Shown here in pieces: positions 1 through 10,249 of a DNA stretch of 64,000 bases. This DNA comes from Bicyclus anynana (lineage: Eukaryota; Arthropoda; Insecta; Lepidoptera; Nymphalidae). A program made the translations under genes and the position numbers. Within the stretch, counting starts at the first letter, position 1. Each line of letters begins with the position of its first letter. Below the pieces are notes generated by a model. The model ran no database searches, was not told where the DNA came from, and saw only the letters and a program-made list of their open reading frames with translations. Location of the stretch: positions 2,953,501 through 3,017,500 of the forward strand of contig NC_069108.1 of assembly GCF_947172395.1 (NCBI RefSeq), in the 5' to 3' direction.

Positions 1-1239
1 TAATATAAACCTATCGCAATTTCGCCCGCGATACCTCGCGGAGTAGAACACCAGTAGAAGATGCCCATATGGAGACCGACGGCAGCGCGACGAGATGCTC
101 CCCCGCAAAGCTTGGCGGATGGATTCAAAAGGATCCAGGAATGCCCGCCCGTCTCAGGGACAGCAACGCCGAGAGCCGAAACCTCGGGATTCTAGGATCA
201 AAAACGATCCACAGAATCAGCATATTCTCAGTTTACAAGATTTTACTAGATTACAAGTAACCCGATAATTTTCAGTTTACAATAGGACCACTAAAGTCTA
301 AGGCACCGCAACCTAAAACTTTAAAACGTCTCGGTAACAAACCATCAAGAACTATTGATTTGTTGAGCTATTTCTGAAAGCTGTCAGTGCTCCTACAACG
401 TCATATGAAGTGGTTTGAAAATTTTGAATATGTGCACAACGTATATCAAAAAAAGATATACTGGATGGATATGGATGTTTAGAGCGCAGGAAGTTATAAC
501 TTCTGTCGAACATCCCGAGAGGCACAGGTTTTTGTACCAGGGAGAGGCTTTGATTTTGTCAGCGTGGAGCGTTTTCGGTAAGTTAAAATGTGAAGTAGAC
601 ATATTTGTTGCAGGGATGATGCAACTAAATGAATCCACTCGGAATGCATAGAGTTTTTAAAAATGCTTATGGTTTTCCTTAATTAATGTGATAAACGCTG
701 ACATAGTAATCAAGCAAAAATAAGTCCCAGAAAACGATGGCAAACTGAAAGGTTTATACTAGTACAGACGATGGAATTCCATTCAACGTTTGTTTGGGCG
801 GTAAACTATTACTTTAAAAAAAAGTTTAAAGTTAAACTTCCGAGTCGGAAAAACGGGTTTACATCAAAATCAGATTTGAGGGGCAAACAAGTTTTACTTC
901 AGTCGTGTTGTCTAACGCAGGTCGTTTTGTTTGTTAGGACGAAGTGGAACAGCGTGAAGTTGGGCCGTCACAAACACGAGAGCCTGAAGCAGATACCACC
1001 AACAAGAACAAGCCTTGCGGGAACAAACTGGTAGTGCGACTGGCCATGTAGGTTTGAGATCTTTAAGTAACATAAATAGTAAAGCCTTTTACGTATTCTT
1101 ATTGTTTGGGGTTACAATAGTTTTAGTGGAATGAATAATGTTAACTATTTTAAAATGTTAGCTTTATGTATTCTCCGTTGAAAACAAAAAATACTCTTGA
1201 AAGAATTATTTCGATACGTTAATTAATTCCCGGGATATA
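1..1239. other. No confident gene; two possible orphan exons
   Basis: Low-GC DNA with no assembled gene. Two short stretches look exon-like. At 490-577 (+) an open frame lies between a CAG and a good TTCG|GTAAGT donor. At 938-1030 (+) an acceptor TTGTTAG precedes an acidic open frame ending near a weak GTAGTG donor. Neither can be joined to the zinc-finger exon at 3535 with certainty: 938-1030 fits its phase only in a less protein-like frame. The first 230 bases are more GC-rich but have no recognisable product. Confidence 0.3.
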
Positions 1240-1279
1240 CAATTGTAAAGTGAGCGCGCGGTGATCAGCGTTTAACGCC

Positions 1280-1945
1280 GTGACGTCATAAAACATCATT
1301 TGCTCGGCCGTTATAGGCAATTTCGTACTTCTGCCTTACCAACTGACGAACGAATGGTTAGAATTGAAAAATTCTTTTTGTGTTGTATAGCCCGTTTAAC
1401 GAGGAAGGCTATAAGCTACATAACATCACGCTACAACCAATAGGAGCAAAGCACCGATCAAAAATGTGGCCAAAACCGGGAAAATAATATTCGGTCGTCG
1501 GCTAGTTTACTTAATAATATATAAATGCGAAAGGTCATTTTCACAAAATCTCGAAAACCGCTAGTCTAAAGTAAGTAGGTATCTGCTAATGGATTTTCGA
1601 TAGGGCCGGATTAAAGAGGTCTAGAGGCTATCACAAGTTTGTATGTAAGTCTTTCATTTATTATGCTACAAACTTAACAGGGAGATGAGTTGAGAATGAC
1701 CTTTCGCATTTGTATATTAGGAAGACTAGCCGACACCGAACATTATTTTCCCCGTTTAGGCCACATTTTAGATCGGTGCTTTGCTCCTATTGGTCGTAGG
1801 TTGATGTTATGCAGCTTGTAGCATTCCTCGATTAATGGGCTTTTCAACACAAATAAAAAAAATCAATTTTAACCATTATATCGTCAGTAGGTAAGGTAGA
1901 AGTTCAAAGTTGCCTATATCAGTTGCAAAGTTGTTGACGTCACGT
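1280..1945. repeat. Long inverted repeat, MITE-like
   Basis: An arm at about 1280-1540 pairs with an arm at about 1694-1945 around a 150-base loop. Both arms carry the same ordered landmarks: TGACGTCA-type end, ACTTCTRCCTTACC, AACGAGGAAGGCTA-like segment, AATAGGAGCAAAGCACCGATC, and GCGAAAGGTCA. Similarity is imperfect, so it is an aged hairpin element. No transposase is present, and a clear target duplication was not found. Confidence 0.75.
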
Positions 1946-3019
1946 ACTTTATCACGACATTTAGCGGGAGTCAATATTTATGCGAACTTTGAATGCATGT
2001 AAAATCATAACTATATGGTATTTTTAAATAAAACCAAAACTAGTGTATCTGTATATATAAAAGCTCTAATGTAACGAAGTTTCAAATGATTTTGAATACC
2101 TAGTAACATTATTCATTCTCAAATCTATTGTAAGTAAAGGAGATGGTCCAAAATTGTATGGAGCCCAGGTCCAGTCATTGTACCCTAGCGGAAATAAAAG
2201 CGAATATTTTATTTATATATGTATAACTATTTTTGATTATACAAATCTACGCATTTAATTTAATTCTTTCGAGATAATATTCATTATCTCCCAAGAAATG
2301 CAACACTATTAAGGGTATTAATGGCGGATTGATGACGTTTTCAATGCAGTAATCGTTTGACGTTAGCTGTCAATTGTCATTTCATAGTTGCTTTAAGGGC
2401 GCCATCTTGACATAACTCAAAAACATGGGTTTTAATTTTATTTATTTCTTTTTATTTAGTTAGATTTATTCACTTATATAGATTTTAATAAAATCTCAGT
2501 ATTTTTAAAATTTTAATGATACGAATTTTAATATAAGACAAAACAATTTTAGTCTAAATTAATAAAACTGAAACTCATCAGTGCCAGGTTAAAGAGCGCA
2601 TTGCGCATTTAGCCCTACACACAACGTTCACAAGTGCGTGACTTCACTCAAGGTCATTTTCTGCCATTCTAGGGTCTTATTTTGGTTACAGTTTGATTTG
2701 TTAATTAAGTTGTCCTGACAAATGTTGTGAATACATACATAACCTTTGTTCGACATTAATTTCCTTATTTTTATAATCACTTCTGAATCTGCTAAATTTA
2801 ATGCAGGTTCCAAAAATTCTGAAAATAACTTTCTAAACAGCAATTTGTATCTTTTATACGTAAACCTTCTTACTATAGACCTTTATTATTATTACTTCTA
2901 TCTATAGACCTCTTTACAAATTTTAAATAATAAAAACCCATTTTGGGACAAGTCCTTTCGAAAGCATTCCAACAGATACTTTACATAAAGATTTTTTTTA
3001 CGTCTCCCTACCCTCCAAT
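1946..3019. other. AT-rich intergenic stretch, one shared repeat
   Basis: No supported gene. About 2006-2110 is nearly repeated at 18993-19100 (shared AACTAGTGTATCT and AAAGCTCTAATGTAACGA blocks), so it is an interspersed repeat. A 71-codon minus-strand frame at 2628-2843 lacks convincing splice sites or homology. Confidence 0.5.
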
Positions 3020-3395
3020 CACACTAACATTATAAAGGCGAAAGTTTGTGTGTAAGTGTGTAAGTATGTTTGTTCCTCTTTTACGCTGCAGCTACTAAAG
3101 TGGCTGAAATTTGAAATGGGAAAATATTTTGCTCTGGATTAATACATAGGCTACTTTTCATCCCGGAAAAATCCATGGTTCCCGCGGGACTTGTGAAAAA
3201 TTGAATTCCACGCGTACAAAGTCGCGGGCGTCCGCTACGCCGTACACAGAGGTAGGGTAAATGTGGGGTAGGGTACGGGCAGGATAGTAGTACGGTAGAG
3301 GCAGTATAGGGGTAGGGTAGGGATAGTGTAGGAGTAGGTAAGAAGCGCACATTAGTCAAAGAGAAGCTTGACCGGGTCCGCTAGTATCAAAGTAA
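3020..3395 (+). repeat. Lepidopteran interspersed repeat with GTAGGG-like insert
   Basis: The head CACTAACATTATAAAGGCGA and the tail CGCGGGCGTCCGCTA mark a repeat very common in moths and butterflies. The copy is interrupted at about 3245-3345 by a degenerate G-rich GTAGGG/GGTAGGG run before a second CCGCTAGT end. Other copies are at 10048, 26262 and 43671. Confidence 0.7.
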
Positions 3396-3534
3396 GCGTT
3401 TTGAATAACAGTGCAATTTGTTTTAAAATAAATTCTAACTTTGTTGTGATATTGTTTGTTTTCTTATCCTTTTGGCGCCCCCTGAAAGTGCCTCACTCAC
3501 TACGCTGCACATTTTGAGTGTTTTGTGTTTACAG

Positions 3535-3884
3535 GCATGCGGATGACGCGCCGGGTGATCATCATCTGCCTGTCGATGACGAGGACTGGTCCCATCACGC
3601 CTCGGGTGATAAGTTTCCGTCTGTCACTGGCAATGATTGGTCCCACCAGGCTTCGGGTGACAGGTCTCCGCCTGTCCCTGACGAGAACAGGTCCCCCTTG
3701 GGTGTCGAATACGGGTCCCACCAGGGCTCGGGTGACGACTCACAGCCTGTTACTGCCGCGGAACCGACACATCACGCGTCGAGGGGCGAAGTGCCGCCTG
3801 TTGTTGAAACGACTACCCACGCATCGTGTCATGTCTACGAGTCGCTGCCTGCCGCTAACGCGAATTTGACTTACCACACTACAG
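3535..3884 (+). CDS. Exon with in-frame 17-23-residue repeats
   Basis: Penultimate exon of the zinc-finger gene. It encodes about six degenerate repeats of a His/Ser/Gly/Asp motif such as SHHASGD followed by a Pro-Val spacer. The DNA repeats too (TCCCACCAGGCTTCGGGTGA and variants about every 51-66 bases), so it is a coding minisatellite. The segment is probably disordered. GC content is far above the flanking introns. Confidence 0.75.
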
Positions 3885-6800
3885 GTAACTACTGTGCTCA
3901 CATCAAAACAATGCTGTTTCATTTATGCTACTGAATCGTACCTGTATCTGGGCATATCACAATCAATATGGGTGCAACAGGTGGACATAAAACAGTCAAT
4001 TGGCTATGTTTTTTTTCGACGTTTGACAAAGATCTATAATAGTCATTTGTCAGGCGCCAATAATATCCGTACTTTGGCGTGCTCAGATGGACTCAGACCG
4101 AATTAAACGCCCTGCATATAAGGGACCGCACGACTATGTCTCTCCATCGTATGACGCAGTACGAATTACAGTTTTATACATTCGCGACTTGAGCTTTAGC
4201 GGTATTCTCTGATCGCATAAAACACCAGTTAGGCCTCGCCATATTGACCAAGCTTCATTTATACGAGCTTTGACGTCGTGGTCAATAACACATGACGGAC
4301 CCGAGGTATTTGAAGGATTCAAGGAGCAATGCGTGTAGGCTATACACATTATTTGTTTATATTATTATTATTCCATTATATACTTTGTTTTTTTAACTGC
4401 CTCATTAGTCCCGTGGTTAGCTAGTTCAACTACGGACAATGAGGTCCAGGGTTCGAATCCCGGGTCAGGCCAACAAAAACAAATTGAGATTTTTCTTACA
4501 AGAAAAATCTTAATAGCAGCCTGGAGTACCGGCAAAGACGTACCGCCAAGCGATTTAGCTTTCCGGTACGATGCCGTATATAAAGGGGTGTGGATTTTCA
4601 TCCTCCTCCTAAAAAGTTAGCCCGCTTCCATCTTAGACTGCATCATCACTTACCATCAGGTGAGATTGTAGTCAAGGGCTTGGGAAGTTGGCGGTGTTAC
4701 CCCCGTGCCTCGGAGAGCACGTAAACCTGCTCTCTCACCGGTCGTGTCGGTCTGCCGTCCCATCGGATTTCGAGAGCGAGGGAAGAGAGAGTGCACCTGT
4801 GCTTGCGCATACACTTATGCACTATAATATCTCCTGCGTACATGGCTAATCTTACCATGAGATTAGCTGCCGTGACCGAAAAGTCGGTCTGGAGCATATT
4901 ATTATTATTATATCTACTGGCGGCAAATATCATAATATTTTATATGAGTTCCCAGATATCACCCGCCACGACGGCACACCAGCTATAGTAAAACAGTACA
5001 CAACACCACATTTGTACTACACCAGGCCACCCTGTGTCGTGTTCACCCCGAAGGCTGGCTCCAGATTAAAAATAGCTAGACAAGAGTTTGACGCGATGCT
5101 GGCGAATGGTACCTTTCGTCCATCATAGTCCGTAGATCCATAGTCCAGGGTCATCACCTCTCCATCTAGCGACCAAAAAAGACAGAGATTATAGGCTGCT
5201 CAACGCAAGGACAATCCCAGATAAATACCCATTTCGTCACTTTTTTTATAGGTCGTAATTGACGGTCTCCGTGGCGCGGTGGATTTACGAGATGGAGGCC
5301 CTGGGTTCGATCCCCGGCTGGGACGATTGAGGTTTTCTTAATTGGTCCAAGTCTGGCTGGTGGGAAGCTTCGGCCGTAGCTAGTTACCACCCTACCAACA
5401 AAGACGTGCCGCCAAGGGATTTATCGTTCCGGTAGGATGTCGTGTAGAAACCAAAAAAGTGTGGATTTTATTCTACCCCTAACAAGTTAGCCCACTTCAC
5501 ACACATTGCATCATCACTTACGATCAGGTGAGATTGTAGTCAAGGGCTAACTTGTAGAAAATAAAAAAGAAAACTTTTCTCTTATAGATTTGGTCAAGGT
5601 TTACAATAAGATCCCTGTGGCTGAAGAAAACATGCCTAAAATAGCGATTTCGTGTCTCTTTAGGTTGTACGAGTTCCCTTTTATGAACTATGAACGTAGA
5701 GCAGACCTACCAGAGATTCGTCGATGCGCTAACCCGTGGACTTAACTTTTGCTACGCTTACTTGACGATTTTTTGTTATACTCGGGAAGAGCACGAAGAC
5801 CATTTACGCCAACTGTTCTCTCGTATGCAGGAATACGGCGTACTGCATCTTCGGTGCACCTGAGATAACATTCCTGGGCTGCCAAATCTCCGACAAAGGT
5901 ACCAAACCTTTAGACAGCAAAGGCAAGGCCATCGCTGACATCACCATCCCGAAAACCGTCAGAGAGCTTAAACACAGTCATTCGCAGGAGCCCTACAACA
6001 GCACGTGGACGGAGCTTGGCAACCCCTTCACGCAAGTTGAGCCCCTCGCAGGTCAAATACTCTCCATAGGATCGCATGGCTCCATCGAAACACTTTCGTC
6101 ACATGTTAGAAGCCAGTGACTTCACCATCTATACTGACCATATACCACTATGCTACGCTTTCCATGAGCGAAAAAGTAACTGCCACGTCAGTAAAGACAC
6201 TTGGACTTCATCTCGCAATTTACGACAGACATTCAACACATGACATTGTACATGCCTGTTGATCTTGCAGTTCTTGCCGTGTCCCAAACCACATACCTTA
6301 AGCTATCTCAACAGTGAAACATCTCTTCGCCTTACCAAGATGACAATACCTGGTAGTCGTACTGAAATGTACTGCGACATCAGTACCCCGACTCCCAGAC
6401 CTTTTGTCCTAGAGAACTGTCGTAGGCAAATTTTCACCAGCCTCCATTCTCTCAGCCATCCTGGTCCTAATGCCTCAGCTAAGCTCGTTGCACAACGCTT
6501 TGTTTGGCCACTCATGCGAAAAAACTGCTGCTACTGGGCTAAGGCATGTTTGGCATGCCAGCGCACGAAGGTAAGCTGACACGTGTCGTCACCCATAGGT
6601 ACGCTTGTTTTACCTTCGGCGCGGTTCAAATATGTCCATTTAGATCTGGTAGTAACTAATGGAGAGAAAACCACTATAATCTCAGGGAAAACGGAAATCG
6701 ATTACACAGATGAATACATATACCTAGGACAGCTAATGACCCAAAAAGATTCTGTAGGCAAAGAAGTAGAAAGAAGAATAACCAACGGCTGGAAGAGATA

Positions 6801-8944
6801 CTGGAGTTTTAAGGAAATCATGAAAGATAGAACGCTTCATATAAACATGAAAAGTAAACTTTTTGATACATGTGTACTACCTGTCCTTATGTATGGCAGC
6901 CAAACTTGGGCGTTAACAAAACATACACTAAGCAAACTCGCGACCTGCCAACATGCAATGGAAAAGAGCATGTTAAATATAAAAAAGGCAGACAGAGTGA
7001 AAAAATTTGTCATAAGAAACAAAACCAAAACCATAGATATAACAAACAAAATCAAAAGGCTCAAATGGCGGTGGGCAGGGCACACAGTAAGAGGAAAAGA
7101 CTAATGGAGCAAATTTGTGACACAATGGTACCCCAGAGAAGGAAAAAGAAGAAGAGGTAGACCACAAAAAAGATGGGACGACGACATCAGACAAGTAGCA
7201 GGCGTGACGTGGAATAGAGTGGCTGAAGATAGACAGGAATGGAAGAGGTTGGAGGAGGCCTTTGCCGATTGGCAAACAGATTTCTAAAAAATAACCAAGA
7301 AACAGCTACTACACTCATAAATCTTTCGTTTATGTTTTTAGTTTGTAAAAATTAATAATCTGAATAAAAGGCTATTATTATTATTATTTTTATTAGATCT
7401 GGTCGGGCCAACGTCAGTTTTCGGTACCGCCAAGTAGTTTTATTTACTTCTGTAATAAAACTATTTGGTTAAAATTTGCCGCCCTCTGAAATCTGCTGCG
7501 CTAGGTTGCAGTTAGCCTACTGGTAAATCCGCCACTGTTTCTGTGACTCCGAAAGCAGCCTCATGGGTAATGTAACGAACGTAAAAGAGAGATGTCAATA
7601 CTTCCTGAGTTTTCTCTCAACACCTTAACGCTCAACCTCCTTGAATGGCCTTCTGCTTTGCTCTAATAGCCCTCAAGAGGTCCTCGTCGTATAATCGTTA
7701 GGAAGAGGAGGAGGAGGATGAAAATCCACATCCTTTTCGGTTTCTGCACGATATTATACCTCTTACGATATCGTAAGTCGATAAGTCTGTACCTCTTTGC
7801 CGGTAGGGTGGTAATTAGCCATGACTGAAGCCTCCCACCATCTAGACCTGGACCAATTAAGAACACCTCATTCGGCCTTGCCGGAGATCAAACGCAGGAT
7901 CTCGTCTTGTAAATCCACTGGGCTACGGAGGCCGTAGTATGTACTTACTTTTTGACCTTTATAACCGAAAAATGACAATCAGACGCTTTGACTCTGAGTT
8001 AATGTATTCGTAAATTGACCTAGTTCGTTGGTTGTTTGTTTGGTAGGGATGGTTTATTCTCTTTAAGGTACGGAATTCTAAAAATAAAAACAGGCAATTA
8101 CAAATAATGTTTTGTTTTAATTTATTATAAAATACGGCTAAAACTCACGTGATACAATGTCGGTATATGACTGACTAGTTTCGAACCCATACGGGGCCCA
8201 TTTTATAATCAATTAATATTAATATGAATAACACTAACGATAGTTTAAAGTCTAAAATGTTTTGTTTCAGGTTTTGACGCCAACAGAGTATGTCGTGTGA
8301 TTCTGAAAAAATGTGACAGTGAAATTAGACTTAGGGATACCAACGTTTGTATCCCTATTCAATCGAATTACAACTCGCGAAGTTCGAAAAAGACCTTTTC
8401 TTCAAGCTCCTCCAATAAATGTGTGAAAGAAAGCCAAAATAATGTGAAATCACACGCATTATTATGTGATTTGTGCGGGTTTGAATGTAAACGAAAAAAT
8501 ACATTATTACGACACATTTTGGCACATTTTGGTTCGAAGTCTTACTCTTTACGTTATCGACGTATGCGATCTCACGCCGGCGAAACAAGTTACTACTGTA
8601 ACGAGTGTAACTATAAAGCAAAAGTCAAATCTCATTTAGACAGACACAAGAGATGTCACTCTAACGAAAGGCCGTATTCATGCAAATTGTGCAACTTTAA
8701 AAGTAAGCGAAGCGATAATTTAAAAAAGCATGTGGAAACACATTACGCGGTCAAAAAGCCCCATGCTTGTTCGTTTTGTGATTATGCATGTGTCTATAAG
8801 AAAATCATGCAGAGGCACATGACGAAAGCGCACCCTAAGCTTCATGTGTCCTTGAGTCGCGTGCAGAGTCACGTCACCACTAGCTACCCTACGGGACACA
8901 AGAAGGTCAATGCTGCGACCAAGTGTAACAGTCCAGTGTACTAA
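3535..8944 (+). CDS. C2H2 zinc-finger protein, last two exons
   Basis: Two exons at 3535-3884 and 8271-8944 join cleanly. The first ends ACA G|GTAACT and the second begins after TTTGTTTCAG with GT, giving one Gly codon. Acceptor TTTACAG precedes 3535, which enters in phase 2, so at least one more exon lies upstream. The joined part is about 340 aa: an acidic/His-rich repeated segment, a serine-rich linker, then four C2H2 fingers and a short tail ending at TAA 8944. The family normally binds DNA in the nucleus; the target is unknown. The 4.4-kb intron is packed with transposon debris. I see no ZAD domain in this part and cannot name an orthologue. Confidence 0.8.
4134..4285 (-). pseudogene. 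Non-LTR reverse transcriptase C-terminal fragment
   Basis: The minus frame reads IDHDVKARINEAWS, then WRGLTGVLCDQRIPLKLKS, a stretch typical of the region just after the RT core in RTE-type elements. Only about 50 codons remain. It lies in the intron of the 3.5-8.9 kb gene. Confidence 0.7.
4396..4680 (+). mobile_element. SINE with family-A tail and a divergent tRNA-like head
   Basis: The body from about 4530 (CGTACCGCCAAGCGATTTAG to GGTGAGATTGTAGTCAAGGG) matches the other family-A SINEs. The head is different: GTGGTTAGCTAGTT with B-box GGGTTCGAATCCCGG. It may be a chimeric or variant subfamily. Confidence 0.7.
4681..4920 (+). mobile_element. Second SINE-like repeat ending in (ATT)n
   Basis: Begins GGGAAGTTGGCGGTGTTACC, carries CGTGCCTCGGAGAGCACGTAA and ends in ATTATTATTATTAT. 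It abuts the tail of the preceding SINE and the broken gypsy pol that follows. I recognise it as a common lepidopteran repeat from memory, not from a search. Confidence 0.6.
5261..5569 (+). mobile_element. Family-A tRNA-derived SINE
   Basis: Pol III A-box region TCCGTGGCGCGGTGG and B-box GGGTTCGATCCCCGG, then the constant body and A-rich tail after TAACTTGTAGAAAATAAAAA. It interrupts the gypsy RT between the YRLLNA and FSLIDL segments, so it is younger than that element. Confidence 0.85.
6651..7392 (+). mobile_element. 5'-truncated RTE-type retrotransposon inserted in gypsy
   Basis: Encodes the C-terminal end of a non-LTR polymerase: DYTDEYIYLGQLMTQ, VLPVLMYGSQTWALT, IKRLKWRWAGHTVRG, and after one frameshift GRPQKRWDDDIRQVAG to a stop near 7287. 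The 3' end is (ATT)n. It is flanked by TTAGATCTGGT at 6640-6650 and 7393-7403, an 11-bp target duplication inside the integrase LDLV codons. This family differs from the RTE at 35-38 kb. Confidence 0.9.
7696..7936 (-). mobile_element. Family-A SINE, 3' end missing
   Basis: On the minus strand it reads the tRNA-like head (GGAGGC near 7925), CTTAATTGGTCCAGG, CTACCGGCAAAG and GATGAAAATCC in reverse complement. The GTGAGATTGTAGTCAAGGG tail is absent. Confidence 0.75.
8271..8944 (+). CDS. Last exon with four C2H2 fingers
   Basis: After an Arg/Ser-rich linker the exon encodes fingers starting LLCDLCGFEC, YYCNECNYKA, YSCKLCNFKS and HACSFCDYAC, each closed by an H-x3/4-H pair. The spacing C-x2-C with an aromatic two residues after the second Cys resembles polyzinc-finger proteins of the REST/hunchback style, but this is only a style match. 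A basic tail follows and the stop is TAA at 8942-8944. Confidence 0.85.
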
Positions 8945-9700
8945 ACTACACCCAACAATCGTACATCCTACTAATATTATAATCGCGAAAGTTTGTTACT
9001 CTTAAATGCCGCTACTACTGCCTACTACTTCTGTCGCCCCTTGATTTAAACCTTTTCGACCTTCGTTCAAAACACCTTCACGAGCTTCATGTTATTGTTA
9101 CGAACTAGGGTTTGGTACGACAGTGGTGGGCGGCGGCGGCGGCCCGGCACTAGGTATCAGCGGCGCGGCGGCTGGCGGCGCGACTTGCGAGGCGTAACTC
9201 GGAGGCGCGCGGGGCGGGGCGGCCGGTACCCGATGTCTCGCTCTGCCGCGTAGACGCAGCGGCGATACCGGGTGGCGGTTCGACGTTTGCTTCGGGTTAA
9301 TTGTTTCTTCGGGGTCCCGAGTCATCATTCCTGGGATTCGGCTCCCGACGAGGCATTTTGGGTTTTTCGGGCTTCTCCGAATGTTAGTCCGTCCGCGTAT
9401 TCGCGGAGAGGCTAGTCGCCGTGCTGTCTTCAGACCATCAGCCGGTTGCGGGTCTGGACATCTTCTTCGACAACTATCTTCACCGCGATAACACGCAGAC
9501 GAAACTGGGACGGATTTGGATCACCAAATCGGCTCAGCTTCCGTAGATAGTAGTCACTTGTAGACACGTGCACTTGAGACGACTGCGGCCGATCCTGCCC
9601 TGAGCGTCGTCGCAGTCGATCGAAAGAATTTCAGATCATTCTGGGAACGCCTATGATCGTGTTTATTCCACGACATTCGACAAAAAAACAATAACAAATG
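8945..9700. other. GC-rich stretch without a confident gene
   Basis: Follows the stop of the zinc-finger gene; 8972-9010 is a scrap of the CTACTAATATTATAA repeat. From 9110 to about 9620 the DNA is strikingly GC- and CpG-rich. It has short open frames on both strands (a Pro/Ala-rich minus frame at 9098-9328 and frames of about 60 codons on both strands near 9400-9620). None has splice sites or recognisable homology, so no call is made. It could be 3' UTR, a CpG-rich regulatory block or an old mobile-element piece. Confidence 0.4.
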
Positions 9701-9779
9701 ATAAGCGATAAAAACAACTCGAAAGGGGCGAGTGATTATGAACCCTATGTCTTTTGCAATAGCGTTTTCAGTGACATTA

Positions 9780-9833
9780 TTTTGTACATTGCCTAGGTAT
9801 TATATTGTATAGAATACCAAGGCAATGTATAAA
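9780..9833. repeat. Short inverted repeat
   Basis: ACATTGCCTAGGTATT pairs with AATACCAAGGCAATGT around an 11-base loop. A third ACATTGCCTA follows near 9851. Confidence 0.7.
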
Positions 9834-10047
9834 ATCAATATTTTTTCATACATTGCCTACGCGTTTTAGGTTTTATGACAGAATGCCGGAATGTTCATAT
9901 TGCCCGTAACATATACGGGACAACCTGTTGTATAGTTCAAGAAAAAAGTGATTGTAAATCTGGTCTTAATGATATTTGTACTTTATCGGGTAAATAATTT
10001 ATTAGAATGAGAGTGGTGATATTTGATTTTCCACTATCATTTTAATC

Positions 10048-10246
10048 CTACTAATATTATAAACACGAAAGTTTGTAAGGATGTTTGTTACTATTTAACG
10101 TCGCAACTACTGAACCGATTTGGTGAAAATTTAAAACGAAAATATAATAGCTTACACCCTGATAAAATCCATGGTTCCTATGGGCCACCAGTTTGTGAAA
10201 AACTGAATTCCACGCGGATGAAGTCGCAGGCGTCCGCTAGTAGGCT
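10048..10246 (+). repeat. Lepidopteran interspersed repeat copy
   Basis: Full-length-looking copy from CTACTAATATTATAAACACG to GCAGGCGTCCGCTAGTAG. The middle holds TCCATGGTTCC and GAATTCCACGCGGATGAAG. Confidence 0.75.
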
Positions 10247-10249
10247 GAT

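Larger units (their letters stand above)
4930..7440 (+). mobile_element. Dead Ty3/gypsy pol gene in pieces
   Basis: Reading + frames in order gives the N-terminal RT (PDITRHDGTPAIV, FDAMLANGTF, YRLLNARTIPDKYP), RT core (FSLIDLVKVYNKIPVAEE, then FVDALTRGLNFCYAYL), an RNase H piece (DFTIYTDHIPLCYAF), an integrase zinc-binding region (HSLSHPGPNASAKLV ... CLACQRTKVS) and the start of the integrase core (YVHLDLV). A SINE sits at 5261-5569 and an RTE fragment at 6651-7392. The RT catalytic YxDD region is destroyed by a frameshift and further stops occur, so it is inactive. No LTRs were recognised. Confidence 0.85.

Noticed and set aside
938..1030. Joining this stretch to 3535-3884 as a third exon of the first zinc-finger gene
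   Set aside because: Phase fits only in the less plausible frame and the donor GTAGTG is weak; left as a possibility.
2628..2843. 71-codon minus frame with an exon-like FLEPALNLADSEVIIKIRKL stretch
   Set aside because: An acceptor-like TTTTCAG exists but the donor is poor and no partner exon was found.
9098..9328. 76-codon Pro/Ala-rich minus-strand frame
   Set aside because: Explained by GC-rich composition; no splice sites, start context or homology recognised.
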